Below, piece by piece: positions 24,165 through 33,489 of a DNA stretch of 64,000 bases. Source of the stretch: Prevotellaceae bacterium (lineage in GTDB: Bacteria > Bacteroidota > Bacteroidia > Bacteroidales > Paludibacteraceae); contig JAISVR010000032.1 of NCBI GenBank assembly GCA_031271465.1, forward strand, positions 1-64,000. Reading direction: 5' to 3'. Both the position numbers and the translations under genes were made by a program. Positions within the stretch are counted from its first letter, which is position 1. Each line of letters starts with the position of its first letter. The notes beneath the pieces are model-generated. The model was not told where the DNA came from. It saw nothing but the letters and a program-made list of their open reading frames with translations, and did not search any database.

Positions 24165-27100
24165 TTGACCCTTTACGAATTATACCACCTCTACGCCAAA
24201 CATCCGCAGGTGAAAGCGTTGAACGAAAGCCTCGCTAACTCCCACTCTACCGAAAACAGCCAACAAGTTACAGGGTTGCAAGCTTCGGCGCGCGCACTGG
24301 TAGCAGCCGCGGTATATAAGGCGCAAGGCTGCCCTACGCTCTTCATTGCCGACGACCAGGAGCAGGCTGCCTATTTGTACAACGATTTGGCTCAAATTCT
24401 CGGCATGGACGAGGTGTTGTTTTTTCCTTCTGCTTATAAAAAAAATATCAAATACGCTCAAATTGACCCTCCAAGCGAAATTTTGCGTACCGATGTATTG
24501 AACAAAATAGTGGAAAGCGGAAAACAGAAAACGGAAAATTCAACTACTAATTCCCAACTGATTGTCAGCTATCCCGAAGCTCTTACCGAGCAAGTAATGG
24601 CTCCGGAAACCCTGCGTAAACAAATTCTCACACTTTCCGTAGGCGAGGAAGTGGATATGGAATTCGTTATCGAATTGCTGCTGAGCCATCATTTTGAGCG
24701 GGTCGATTTTGTGTACGAACCCGGACAGTTTTCGTGCCGAGGCAGTATTATCGACATTTTTTCTTTTTCGAACGAAATGCCCTATCGCGTGGATTTTTTC
24801 GGCAACGAAGTAGAAACCATTCGTCTGTTCGATATCGAAACCCAGTTATCGACCGAAGCCTGCGAGCGGGTGAGCATCGTGCCCGATATTCATCGCCGGC
24901 AAAAAGGCGGACAGAGTGTTTCGTTTTTCGAATTTATCAGTCCGGAAACACTGTTGATGGCAAATAATTTTGAATTTGTTTTCGATAAAATTTCACAAAA
25001 CGCAGACAATATAGATTTTCGTCGATTAAATTTCCAACGAATAGAATTTTCATCGCGAAATAACGATCGTCATAATGACGGTTCAACAATCGAATTTCAC
25101 ACTTCACCACAACCGCTTTACCACAAGAATTTCGACTTGGTGGTGAGTTCATTCAAAGAGTTTTTAGATAAAAAATACAAGCTCTACATTTTGAGCGACA
25201 GCGTGAAACAAACCGACCGAATTCGGGCAATATTCGACGATAAAGGCGAAACAATACCTTTTATTCCCGTACTTCGAACGCTGCACGAAGGATTTATCGA
25301 CCACGACCTCGCCGCCTGTTTCTTTTCCGACCACCAACTTTTCGACCGTTTTCACAAATATACGCTCAAAAGCGACAAAGCCCGAAACGGCAAAGTATCG
25401 CTCACACTTAAAGAACTGAATCAGTTTCAGTTGGGCGATTTTGTTACGCACATCGACCACGGTGTCGGGCAGTTCGGCGGACTGTTTAAACAGGAAGTAA
25501 ACGGCAAAACGCAGGAGGTTATCAAGCTCATTTACAAAGACAACGATATTATTTTTGTAAGCATACACAATCTGCACAAAATATCGAAATACAAAGGCAA
25601 AGAGGGCGAACCTCCCAAAATAAACAAACTCGGCACCGGCGCATGGGAACGCCTCAAAGAACGCACCAAAACAAAGGTAAAGGATATTGCCCGCGACCTG
25701 ATTAAACTCTACGCCCGTCGTAAGGCAGAAAAAGGTTTTGCGTTTAGTCCCGACACTTATCTGCAAACGGAGTTGGAAGCGTCGTTTATCTACGAAGACA
25801 CGCCCGACCAAATAAAAGCTACCGCCGATGTAAAGGCTGATATGGAAAAACCGCTGCCAATGGACAGATTAGTGTGCGGCGATGTAGGTTTCGGCAAAAC
25901 GGAAGTAGCCATGCGTGCAGCATTTAAGGCTGCAACCGACGACAAGCAGGTTGCCGTGCTCGTGCCTACCACCGTATTGGCAATGCAGCATTACAATTCT
26001 TTCCGCGAACGCTTTGCCAATTTCCCCGTGCGAGTGGATTATATCTCGCGCGCCCGCAAAACCGCCGATGTAAAAAGAATTTTGGCAGATTTGCAAGAAG
26101 GAAAAATCGACATCATTATCGGTACTCACAAATTGGTGGGCAAAGAAGTGAAGTTCAAGGATTTGGGTTTGCTCATTATCGACGAGGAACAAAAATTCGG
26201 CGTTTCTACCAAAGAAAAACTCAAAGCCATGCGTGTGAATGTAGATACGCTCACAATGACCGCCACGCCTATTCCGCGCACGCTGCAATTTTCGCTGCTC
26301 GGCGCGCGCGATTTATCTATAATCAACACTCCTCCACCCAATCGCTACCCCGTACAAACGGAACTTTATCCTTTCGACGAAGAAATTATCCGCGAAGCCG
26401 TCGAATACGAAATGCAGCGCAACGGACAGGTGTTTATTATCAATAACCGCGTTCAAAATATTTTTCAATTGGAAGCAATGGTAAAAAAGGCTGTTCCTAA
26501 AGCCCGCATCGCTGTTGGACATGGACAAATGAACGCCGAAAAACTCGAAGAAATCATCGTTGATTTTATCGATTATGAATACGATGTACTTATTGCCACT
26601 ACAATAATCGAATCGGGAATCGACATCCCGAATGCCAACACCATTATTATCAACAATGCGCATCATTTTGGTTTAAGCGACCTGCACCAGCTACGCGGAC
26701 GCGTAGGGCGCAGCAACCGCAAGGCATTTTGCTACCTGTTGGCACCACCGCTAAGCAGCCTCACACCCGAAGCCCGCCGCCGCCTGCAGGCTATCGAAAC
26801 TTTTGCCGACCTTGGAAGCGGTTTCAACATCGCCATGCAGGATTTGGATATTCGCGGGGCAGGCAATATGCTCGGAGCCGAGCAGAGCGGCTTTATTGCC
26901 GACCTCGGTTACGAAACCTATCTCAAAATCGTAAACGAAGCAATGCACGAATTGCAGGAGGAAAATACTACCACAACTCTCCCACTTGCAAATACGACTT
27001 CTTCTTCGGAAAGTTTGGGGAATTTTGTGCTCGACTGCCAAATTGATACCGACCTTGAGCTGATGATTCCTACCTTGTATGTAGAAAATGTATCGGAACG

Positions 27101-27488
27101 AATGAGCCTCTACCGCGAATTGGATAATCTTTCGACAGACGACGAACTGCAACGCTTCACAAGGCGTATGGAAGACCGATTCGGCAAACTTCCCCTCGAG
27201 GTGCAACAGTTGATTACCGCTGTACGCCTGCGCCGCGTAGCCATGCAGCTTGGTTTCGAAAAAATTGTGCTTAAAAACAAGCGCATGATAGCTTATCTTG
27301 TATCGAATCTCAATTCTGCCTACTACCAAAGCGATGCTTTCGGAGCAGTGCTCAACTACATAGCTACTCACCCGCGCGATTGCCAGCTTAAAGAACAGAA
27401 TTCGCGTCGCTCAATATCAATACAAGATGTAACAACGGTGGATAGAGCTTTTGAGATTTTAGAAGAAATTAAATCGGGAAAAGAATAA
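24165..27488 (+). CDS. mfd: Transcription-repair coupling factor Mfd
   Basis: 1107 residues. Removes stalled RNA polymerase and recruits UvrA. The domain order is a UvrB-like N-terminal part, an RNA-polymerase-interacting CarD-like domain (G-D-F-V-T-H-I-D-H-G-V-G near 425), a translocase with Walker A G-D-V-G-F-G-K-T near 570 and a D-E-E-Q box near 672, then helicase motif VI (Q-L-R-G-R-V-G-R-S) and the C-terminal TRCF domain. The start is the TTG at 24165 (TTG ACC CTT TAC): no ATG lies between the promoter and this codon, and the protein reads in register with the usual Bacteroidota N-terminus. Non-ATG start, moderate confidence on that point. Confidence 0.95.
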   Translation: MTLYELYHLYAKHPQVKALNESLANSHSTENSQQVTGLQASARALVAAAVYKAQGCPTLFIADDQEQAAYLYNDLAQILGMDEVLFFPSAYKKNIKYAQIDPPSEILRTDVLNKIVESGKQKTENSTTNSQLIVSYPEALTEQVMAPETLRKQILTLSVGEEVDMEFVIELLLSHHFERVDFVYEPGQFSCRGSIIDIFSFSNEMPYRVDFFGNEVETIRLFDIETQLSTEACERVSIVPDIHRRQKGGQSVSFFEFISPETLLMANNFEFVFDKISQNADNIDFRRLNFQRIEFSSRNNDRHNDGSTIEFHTSPQPLYHKNFDLVVSSFKEFLDKKYKLYILSDSVKQTDRIRAIFDDKGETIPFIPVLRTLHEGFIDHDLAACFFSDHQLFDRFHKYTLKSDKARNGKVSLTLKELNQFQLGDFVTHIDHGVGQFGGLFKQEVNGKTQEVIKLIYKDNDIIFVSIHNLHKISKYKGKEGEPPKINKLGTGAWERLKERTKTKVKDIARDLIKLYARRKAEKGFAFSPDTYLQTELEASFIYEDTPDQIKATADVKADMEKPLPMDRLVCGDVGFGKTEVAMRAAFKAATDDKQVAVLVPTTVLAMQHYNSFRERFANFPVRVDYISRARKTADVKRILADLQEGKIDIIIGTHKLVGKEVKFKDLGLLIIDEEQKFGVSTKEKLKAMRVNVDTLTMTATPIPRTLQFSLLGARDLSIINTPPPNRYPVQTELYPFDEEIIREAVEYEMQRNGQVFIINNRVQNIFQLEAMVKKAVPKARIAVGHGQMNAEKLEEIIVDFIDYEYDVLIATTIIESGIDIPNANTIIINNAHHFGLSDLHQLRGRVGRSNRKAFCYLLAPPLSSLTPEARRRLQAIETFADLGSGFNIAMQDLDIRGAGNMLGAEQSGFIADLGYETYLKIVNEAMHELQEENTTTTLPLANTTSSSESLGNFVLDCQIDTDLELMIPTLYVENVSERMSLYRELDNLSTDDELQRFTRRMEDRFGKLPLEVQQLITAVRLRRVAMQLGFEKIVLKNKRMIAYLVSNLNSAYYQSDAFGAVLNYIATHPRDCQLKEQNSRRSISIQDVTTVDRAFEILEEIKSGKE

Positions 27489-27817
27489 GCATCACAGGGA
27501 TTTGTATGCCGCATAGTGTATCAACCTGCAATATATTGCGAAACTATCCCTTTTTAAACTATCACTACCGTCATTGCGAGGAGGAACGACGAAACAATCT
27601 AATACGAGTACTCCAAGATTGCTTCGTTCCTTGCAACCAGCGGTCATAACCGAAGGGAATTGTAAATCACTGACCGCAGGGAAGTAATAATGACGAGCAC
27701 ACCTCAAAGAGATAATTCCGATATATTGATACAGAACTGCTAATTAAAAAAAATACAATTTCGGGAAATGGAACATTGATTTTCCGAAACAAACCTTTAT
27801 CTTTGCGCCGAAAAATT
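27489..27817. repeat. REP-B with REP-D inserted (27569-27695), and aspC promoter
   Basis: A REP-B left arm (CGTCATTGCGAGGAGGAACG) has its right arm interrupted by a REP-D element (palindrome GCGGTCA...TGACCGC), before ending TGACG. The same REP-D is at 46985-47040. The promoter box TATCTTTG for the next gene is at 27798-27805. No gene is seen. Confidence 0.75.
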
Positions 27818-29023
27818 ATGCAAAATAAAATGACACTGATTTCTGACAGATTAAATGCACTTGCGGCTTCGGAAACGCTTGCCATGTCGCAAAAAAGTAA
27901 CGAGCTGAAAGCCAAAGGCTTCGATGTAATTAACCTCAGCGTGGGCGAACCCGATTTCAATACGCCCGATCACATTAAAGAAGCCGCGAAAAAAGCTATT
28001 GACAGCAATTTTTCATTCTATTCGCCCGTGCCCGGCTATCCTGCTTTGCGTAATGCGATTGTAGCAAAGCTTAAAAATGAAAACGGTTTGACTTACGATG
28101 CTTCACAGATTGTGTGCTCCAACGGAGCCAAGCAGTCGGTATGCAACACCATTCTTTGCATTGTAAACAAAGGCGATGAAGTAATTGTGCCCGCTCCTTA
28201 CTGGGTTAGCTATGTGGAAATGGTAAAGCTCGCCGAAGGCACCAATGTGGTGATAAAAGCAGGTATTGAGCAAGATTTTAAAATTACTCCTGCCCAACTC
28301 GAAGCCGCTATCACACCAAAAACCAAAGCCATTATCCTTTGCTCGCCTTCGAACCCTACGGGCAGTGTATATAGCCGCGAAGAATTGAAAGGCTTGGCAG
28401 ATGTACTGGCAAAATACCCGAACATCATCGTCATTGCCGACGAAATTTATGAACACATCAATTACACGAGCAAACACGAAAGCATTGCTCAGTTTGATAA
28501 TATTCGCGACCGCGTGGTGATAGTAAACGGCGTATCAAAGGCTTATGCCATGACCGGCTGGCGTTTGGGTTGGATTGCCGCACCAAAATGGATTGCCGAT
28601 GCAGCAAACAAACTGCAAGGACAATACACCTCAGGTCCGTGTTCCATTGCGCAAAAAGCAGCCGAAGCAGCCTACACAGGCGACCAAAGTTGCATAACCG
28701 ATATGCGTGCGGCTTTCGAACGCCGTAAAAATCTGATTGTTAAGTTGGCAAAAGAGATTCCCGGATTCAAGGTAAACAATCCTTCCGGAGCTTTCTATCT
28801 TTTCCCCGATTGCAGCTATTATATCGGCAAATCGTATGAAGGAAAAACCATGACAGACTCGGCAGAACTCGCCATGTGGCTGCTCGATACTGCTCATGTA
28901 GCCTGCGTAGGCGGCGTTGCTTTCGGCGCGCCCGAGTGCCTGCGCATGTCTTATGCCACTTCCGACGAAAACATCGAGAAAGCTATGGCGCGTATTAAAG
29001 AGGCTTTGGCAAAACTGAAATAA
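27818..29023 (+). CDS. aspC: Aspartate aminotransferase (class I PLP)
   Basis: 401 residues. It moves the amino group between aspartate and 2-oxoglutarate. Class I fold: S-V-G-E-P-D-F near the start, S-P-S-N-P-T-G-S in the middle, PLP lysine K241 in S-K-A-Y-A-M-T-G-W-R-L-G-W, and the final F-G-A-P-E-C-L-R-M-S-Y with the substrate-binding arginine. It belongs to the type I-gamma (thermophile-like) branch by its S-K-A-Y-A-M-T-G-W-R motif. The ATG at 27818 follows the promoter box by 12 bp; the upstream TTG at 27776 precedes the promoter and is rejected. Specificity could include other amino acids. Confidence 0.9.
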   Translation: MQNKMTLISDRLNALAASETLAMSQKSNELKAKGFDVINLSVGEPDFNTPDHIKEAAKKAIDSNFSFYSPVPGYPALRNAIVAKLKNENGLTYDASQIVCSNGAKQSVCNTILCIVNKGDEVIVPAPYWVSYVEMVKLAEGTNVVIKAGIEQDFKITPAQLEAAITPKTKAIILCSPSNPTGSVYSREELKGLADVLAKYPNIIVIADEIYEHINYTSKHESIAQFDNIRDRVVIVNGVSKAYAMTGWRLGWIAAPKWIADAANKLQGQYTSGPCSIAQKAAEAAYTGDQSCITDMRAAFERRKNLIVKLAKEIPGFKVNNPSGAFYLFPDCSYYIGKSYEGKTMTDSAELAMWLLDTAHVACVGGVAFGAPECLRMSYATSDENIEKAMARIKEALAKLK

Positions 29024-29053
29024 CAAAAGGGATTCTCTTCATAATTGTTAAAC

Positions 29054-29088
29054 AAACTCATTCTTGTTTTGGCAGGAATGAGTTTTTT
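29054..29088 (+). terminator. Terminator after aspC
   Basis: A perfect 10-bp stem AAACTCATTC/GAATGAGTTT (29054-29063, 29076-29085) followed by T's. Confidence 0.75.
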
Positions 29089-29144
29089 CCATAATAACAG
29101 CGAAACAATAACATGGTAGATATACACAACTATTGGTCGGGAAA

Positions 29145-29825
29145 ATGAAAAAAATACTATTTATACTTGGGTTATTAGGATTAATTATTTTCAGCGCATT
29201 TTATGCGAAACGGAAATTTTATAATCCCAACCATCAATTTGAAAATGCAAAAAAAGAAGTAAAAAAACTTGCTGACAAAGACGAAATAAAAGATGGCGAC
29301 CTTATTTTTCAAACTTCATTATCGAGACAAAGTAAAGCTATTCAACTTGCAACAAAATCAAAATATTCGCACTGCGGAATAATTTATAAGGAGAACGGAC
29401 AATATTTTGTTTTTGAAGCGGTTCAACCTGTAAAAACAACGCCGCTTGATAAATGGATTGCTCGCGGGAAAAATGGACATTTTGTAATTAAACGCCTGAA
29501 AAATGCCGACAAAATTTTAACAACAAAGACACTGCAAAAAATGAAGCGAGAAGGTCGAAAATTTAACGGTAAAAGCTACGACTTGACTTTTGAATGGAAC
29601 GATGACAAGATTTATTGTTCGGAATTGATTTGGAAAATATATCAAAGAGCCACCGGAACTGAGATTGGCAAACTCGAAAAATTAAGCGATTTTGATTTGA
29701 CAAACAAAGTTGTTCAGCAAAAAATGAAAGAACGATACGACAACAATATACCAATGAACGAAATTGTAATTTCGCCCGCCGCAATTTTTGAAAGTGAAGT
29801 TTTAACAACAGTGATACAAAATTAA
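29145..29825 (+). CDS. YiiX-like permuted NlpC/P60 cysteine peptidase
   Basis: 226 residues with a signal anchor (residues 1-20). The permuted papain-like pattern has catalytic histidine H76 in K-Y-S-H-C-G-I before the catalytic cysteine C158 in I-Y-C-S-E-L-I-W. Family members (YiiX/YebB, DUF830) are predicted cell-wall amidases or lipid-linked hydrolases. The ATG at 29145 is preferred over the TTG at 29133. Its stop TAA shares one base with the murC ATG (TAATG at 29823-29827), so the two are probably translated together. That hints at a role in wall turnover or recycling tied to precursor synthesis. Function is inferred. Confidence 0.8.
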   Translation: MKKILFILGLLGLIIFSAFYAKRKFYNPNHQFENAKKEVKKLADKDEIKDGDLIFQTSLSRQSKAIQLATKSKYSHCGIIYKENGQYFVFEAVQPVKTTPLDKWIARGKNGHFVIKRLKNADKILTTKTLQKMKREGRKFNGKSYDLTFEWNDDKIYCSELIWKIYQRATGTEIGKLEKLSDFDLTNKVVQQKMKERYDNNIPMNEIVISPAAIFESEVLTTVIQN

Positions 29826-31195
29826 TGACAACTTATAACACCTATTATTTTCTCGGCATCGGCGGCATCGGCATGAGTGCGCTGGCTCGCTACTACAAGG
29901 CAAAAGGATTTCCCGTTGCCGGTTACGACCGCACACGCACACAACTCACACAAGAAATGGAAAGCGAAGGCATTAGCATTTTCTACGAAGACGAAATAGC
30001 ATTAATTCCTGCCGAATACCGCAATCCGACAAACTGTTTGGTGGTGCTTACGCCCGCCATTCCGCCCGATAGCAAGCAGTGGACTTGGTTTCGCGAGAAC
30101 GGGTTTACCATTATGAAACGAGCGCAAGTGCTGGGCGAAATTACCCGCCACGCTCGCGCTCTGTGCGTTGCCGGTACACACGGAAAAACAACTACTTCGA
30201 CACTCACAGCCTATTTATTGTACAGTTCACATATAGGTTGCAATGCTTTTTTAGGAGGAGTTTCCAAGAATTTTGATAAAAATATTCTGATAAACAATAA
30301 TACCGATTTAGTTGTTATCGAGGCTGACGAGTTTGACCGCTCGTTTCATCAGCTATCACCCTACATGGCAGTTATCACCGCTGCGGACCCCGACCATTTG
30401 GATATTTACGGAAGTGCAGAAGTATTTCGCGAAAGTTTCGAGCATTTCACTTCATTAATACAAAAAGGTGGTTGTTTAATGATGCGTAAAGACGCTCCTG
30501 TAACGCCCCGATTGCAGGAAGGAGTGAAACTGTACACCTATTCGGGCAACGATGGCGGCGATTTTCACGCCGAGAACATTCGCATTGGCGGTGGAGAAAT
30601 CATATTCGATTTTGTTACACCAAGCAAAACCGTAAAAGATATGCAACTCGGCGTCCCCGTATTAATTAATGTCGAAAATTCGGTAGCCGCAATGGCAATC
30701 GCTTACCTCAACTGCGTTACCGAAGAAGAATTAAGAAAAGGATTAGCATCGTTCAGAGGCATTCGCCGCCGTTTCGATTTTCATGTAAAAAACGATCGGA
30801 TTGCTTATTTAGACGATTATGCACACCACCCGAAAGAGCTGCGCGCAAGCATCAGTTCCGTCAAAGCATTGTTTCCCGACAAAAAAATATGCGGCATTTT
30901 CCAACCGCATCTTTATACGCGCACACGCGATTTTTTCCGGCAGTTTGCCGAAGAATTATCCAAACTTGACGAAGTAATATTACTGGATATTTATCCCGCA
31001 CGCGAACGACCGATTGAAGGCATTTCGTCCAAAATTATTTTCGATGAAATAACTACACAAAAAACACTCTGTACCAAAGAGGAACTTTTAGCCGAATTAC
31101 CCAAACATCAGTTCGATGTACTGGTAACAATGGGCGCAGGTGATATTGAACAATTAATACCGGCAATAACAAATTATGTACAGAATAATTTATAA
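29825..31195 (+). CDS. murC: UDP-N-acetylmuramate--L-alanine ligase MurC
   Basis: 456 residues. Adds the first L-alanine of the peptidoglycan stem peptide. N-terminal UDP-binding G-I-G-G-I-G-M-S (11-18), ATP loop G-T-H-G-K-T-T-T near 117-124, and Y-A-H-H-P-K-E-L in the C-terminal domain. Full length. In Bacteroidales murC usually follows murG within the dcw cluster; here the upstream neighbour is a peptidase gene, and only the murC-ftsQ-ftsA-ftsZ end of the cluster is present. The start overlaps the preceding stop by one base. Confidence 0.95.
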   Translation: MTTYNTYYFLGIGGIGMSALARYYKAKGFPVAGYDRTRTQLTQEMESEGISIFYEDEIALIPAEYRNPTNCLVVLTPAIPPDSKQWTWFRENGFTIMKRAQVLGEITRHARALCVAGTHGKTTTSTLTAYLLYSSHIGCNAFLGGVSKNFDKNILINNNTDLVVIEADEFDRSFHQLSPYMAVITAADPDHLDIYGSAEVFRESFEHFTSLIQKGGCLMMRKDAPVTPRLQEGVKLYTYSGNDGGDFHAENIRIGGGEIIFDFVTPSKTVKDMQLGVPVLINVENSVAAMAIAYLNCVTEEELRKGLASFRGIRRRFDFHVKNDRIAYLDDYAHHPKELRASISSVKALFPDKKICGIFQPHLYTRTRDFFRQFAEELSKLDEVILLDIYPARERPIEGISSKIIFDEITTQKTLCTKEELLAELPKHQFDVLVTMGAGDIEQLIPAITNYVQNNL

Positions 31196-31237
31196 CGATA
31201 TAAAAAAAAGAACGAACTTATCCTTTTTAGGCATATC

Positions 31238-31311
31238 CGTCATTGCGGGCTTGACCCACAATCGCATAATAAAATCGCTTATGTTCGATACCGCATCAAG
31301 CGCGGCATAAC
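31238..31311. repeat. REP-C copy between murC and ftsQ
   Basis: CGTCATTGCGGGCTTGACCC to GCGGCATAAC, about 74 bp. It matches 38669-38749 and 47041-47119 with several changes. It lies inside the cell-division operon. Confidence 0.75.
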
Positions 31312-31343
31312 AAATCCGTTTTTATAAACCTAAATGGGATATT

Positions 31344-32096
31344 ATGAAAAAGAACCCAACTATGAATAAACTAAAAAAATCAGGTATATTAATACTGTTG
31401 GTATTACTTGTAAGTTACACAGTGTTTGCTTTGTTTAAATTTTCGCATAACGATGAAAACCAAGTGTGTCGTCGTGTACTTATTACCGTAAAAGACAGCG
31501 AACAATTCAACTTTGTAGATACAACGGAAGTTCATGCTGTTTTAGTTAAAAACCGAGTAAAACTACGCGGACAAAAACTCAGCACGATAAACACCAAGCG
31601 CGTGGAAAATTTGCTCGAACAAAATGCCGCCATACGAAAAGTTGTATGCTACAAAACCGCTTCGGGCGACATAGGCATTGATGTGTGGCAACGCGAACCG
31701 CTTTTCCGTGTGTTGGGAAAACAAAATTATTTTGTCGATATGGAAGGAAAAACCATTCCTGCATCGCCGAACTTTGTTATTCCGGTAGCGGTGGTTACGG
31801 GCAATGTGAATAAAAATTTTGCCTGTGGAAAATTGCGCGAATTTGTATTATTTTTGCACGAAAATGATTTTTGGAATGCTCAGATAGTTCAAATCGATGT
31901 GCAATCGGAAAACGAAATTGTGCTTATTCCACGCATAGGAAATCACGAAATTGAGTTTGGAAACCTTGATAACTACCAACAAAAGCTTGCAAAGCTTAAA
32001 ACATTTTACCTCGAAGGATTAAATAAAATAGGTTGGGGCGACTTTTCAAAAATCAGTTTGAAATATAAAGATCAAGTGATTGGCACAAAAAAATAA
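31344..32096 (+). CDS. ftsQ: Cell division protein FtsQ/DivIB
   Basis: 250 residues. A short cytoplasmic start, one membrane helix (about 13-30), then a POTRA-like domain (V-C-R-R-V-L-I-T-V, L-S-T-I-N-T-K-R-V-E) and a beta domain. Links early and late divisome proteins. The sequence is poorly conserved, as is usual for FtsQ, and the assignment leans on position between murC and ftsA plus topology. Two possible starts, 31344 and 31362, both leave the helix intact. Separated from murC by a REP-C element, which may uncouple expression. Confidence 0.85.
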   Translation: MKKNPTMNKLKKSGILILLVLLVSYTVFALFKFSHNDENQVCRRVLITVKDSEQFNFVDTTEVHAVLVKNRVKLRGQKLSTINTKRVENLLEQNAAIRKVVCYKTASGDIGIDVWQREPLFRVLGKQNYFVDMEGKTIPASPNFVIPVAVVTGNVNKNFACGKLREFVLFLHENDFWNAQIVQIDVQSENEIVLIPRIGNHEIEFGNLDNYQQKLAKLKTFYLEGLNKIGWGDFSKISLKYKDQVIGTKK

Positions 32097-32163
32097 ATCA
32101 CTATTTTTATCCCAATTTTCAATACCATAAATAATCTAATTTTTCACTTATAACCAAAATATT

Positions 32164-33453
32164 ATGTCAAATTACATTGTAGCTCTCGATTTTGGCAGCG
32201 ATAAAATAGCCGGTATGGTAGCTCGTCGGGGGGCAGACGATTCGCTCGAAATTATAGCCGTTGCCAGCGAAAATTCGGTGGGAGTACGACGCGGACTGAT
32301 TAACAATTACAGTGCGGCAGCAGCTTCGGCTACCCGCATCATCGACCGGTTGCAGCAAGATGCAAATATAATTATCGATAAAGTGTATGCCGGAATAGGC
32401 GGACACACAATGAAAAGCCTTGCACAGAAACAACGCCTTTCGTCCGACAGTGAGCAGGAGTTTACACGCGAGCAACTCGACGAACTTTGCAAGCGTAATT
32501 TTGAACTTTCGCCCGACGGCAACACGGTATACGATGCCATGCCGCAAGAGGCTGTAATCGACGGCGATGTAGAACTTAATCCCGAAGGATGCGTCGGGTC
32601 ATCGCTCGAAGCAGGCTATTTGCTGGCAACAGGGCAACCAAGCATTGAACTGCGACTTTGTCATTGTATCGAACGCATTCCCCAAAAACTCGCGGCTTCG
32701 TTTGTATTGCCCTTTACTACAGCCGAAATCCTGGTTTCGCCCGAAGAAAAAGAATCGGGAGTTGCCGTAATAGATTTTGGAGCCGAAACCACCACTGTGG
32801 TAGTTTATGCCGAACATTTTATGCGCCATATGGCTGTAATTCCTTTTGGAGGAAAAAGCATTACACAAGATATCCGAAGCCTGAAAGTAACCGAAGCCAA
32901 TGCCGAGCGTTTGAAAAAAGAATACGGATATGCCCTGCAAAGTCTCGATACGGAACCCAAAACCATCAACATAAAAACGGGCGGACAAGACAATCCTATC
33001 CACAGCAAAAAAGACCTCAACCTGATTATACAATCGCGCGTCGACGAAATACTGGAAATGGTATGCGAAGAAATTTACAAATCGGGCTACATGGACAAAT
33101 TAGCCGAAGGCATTATCATCACCGGAGGAGCATCGCAATTGCGTGGAATCGAACAGTTTGTGGAATTAAAAAGCGGCATGAAAGTACGGCACGGGAATTA
33201 CACACAACAGCTTGTTCCCGAAACCAAAGCAGAGTTTATCAACCCTGCCTACACAACTCTATTGGGTTTGCTGAGCTTTGGCAAGGAAAATTGTACCATG
33301 AAGGAAAAAATCGACGAACCGGTAGCTCCCGTTGTTCAGCCGAAACCTGCGCCAACCAACAAATCGTCGCTCTGGGGGAAAATAAAAAGGAGAGGCATGG
33401 AAATAGTAGACGATGCCCAACAAAAAATGTTTGAAGACCATTCGTTTGAATAA
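32164..33453 (+). CDS. ftsA: Cell division protein FtsA
   Basis: 429 residues. Actin-like ATPase that tethers FtsZ to the membrane. Phosphate-1 loop A-L-D-F-G-S-D-K-I at 7-15, the inserted 1C domain (about 85-165), phosphate-2 loop V-I-D-F-G-A-E-T-T near 201, and adenosine motif I-I-T-G-G-A-S-Q-L near 319. A C-terminal linker ends in a short helix (K-S-S-L-W-G-K-I-K-R-R-G-M-E), the expected amphipathic membrane anchor, followed by 20 more residues. Next to ftsZ (36 bp gap). Confidence 0.95.
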   Translation: MSNYIVALDFGSDKIAGMVARRGADDSLEIIAVASENSVGVRRGLINNYSAAAASATRIIDRLQQDANIIIDKVYAGIGGHTMKSLAQKQRLSSDSEQEFTREQLDELCKRNFELSPDGNTVYDAMPQEAVIDGDVELNPEGCVGSSLEAGYLLATGQPSIELRLCHCIERIPQKLAASFVLPFTTAEILVSPEEKESGVAVIDFGAETTTVVVYAEHFMRHMAVIPFGGKSITQDIRSLKVTEANAERLKKEYGYALQSLDTEPKTINIKTGGQDNPIHSKKDLNLIIQSRVDEILEMVCEEIYKSGYMDKLAEGIIITGGASQLRGIEQFVELKSGMKVRHGNYTQQLVPETKAEFINPAYTTLLGLLSFGKENCTMKEKIDEPVAPVVQPKPAPTNKSSLWGKIKRRGMEIVDDAQQKMFEDHSFE

Positions 33454-33489
33454 AATAAAAAAACAATAACCCAAATAAATTATATTGCC

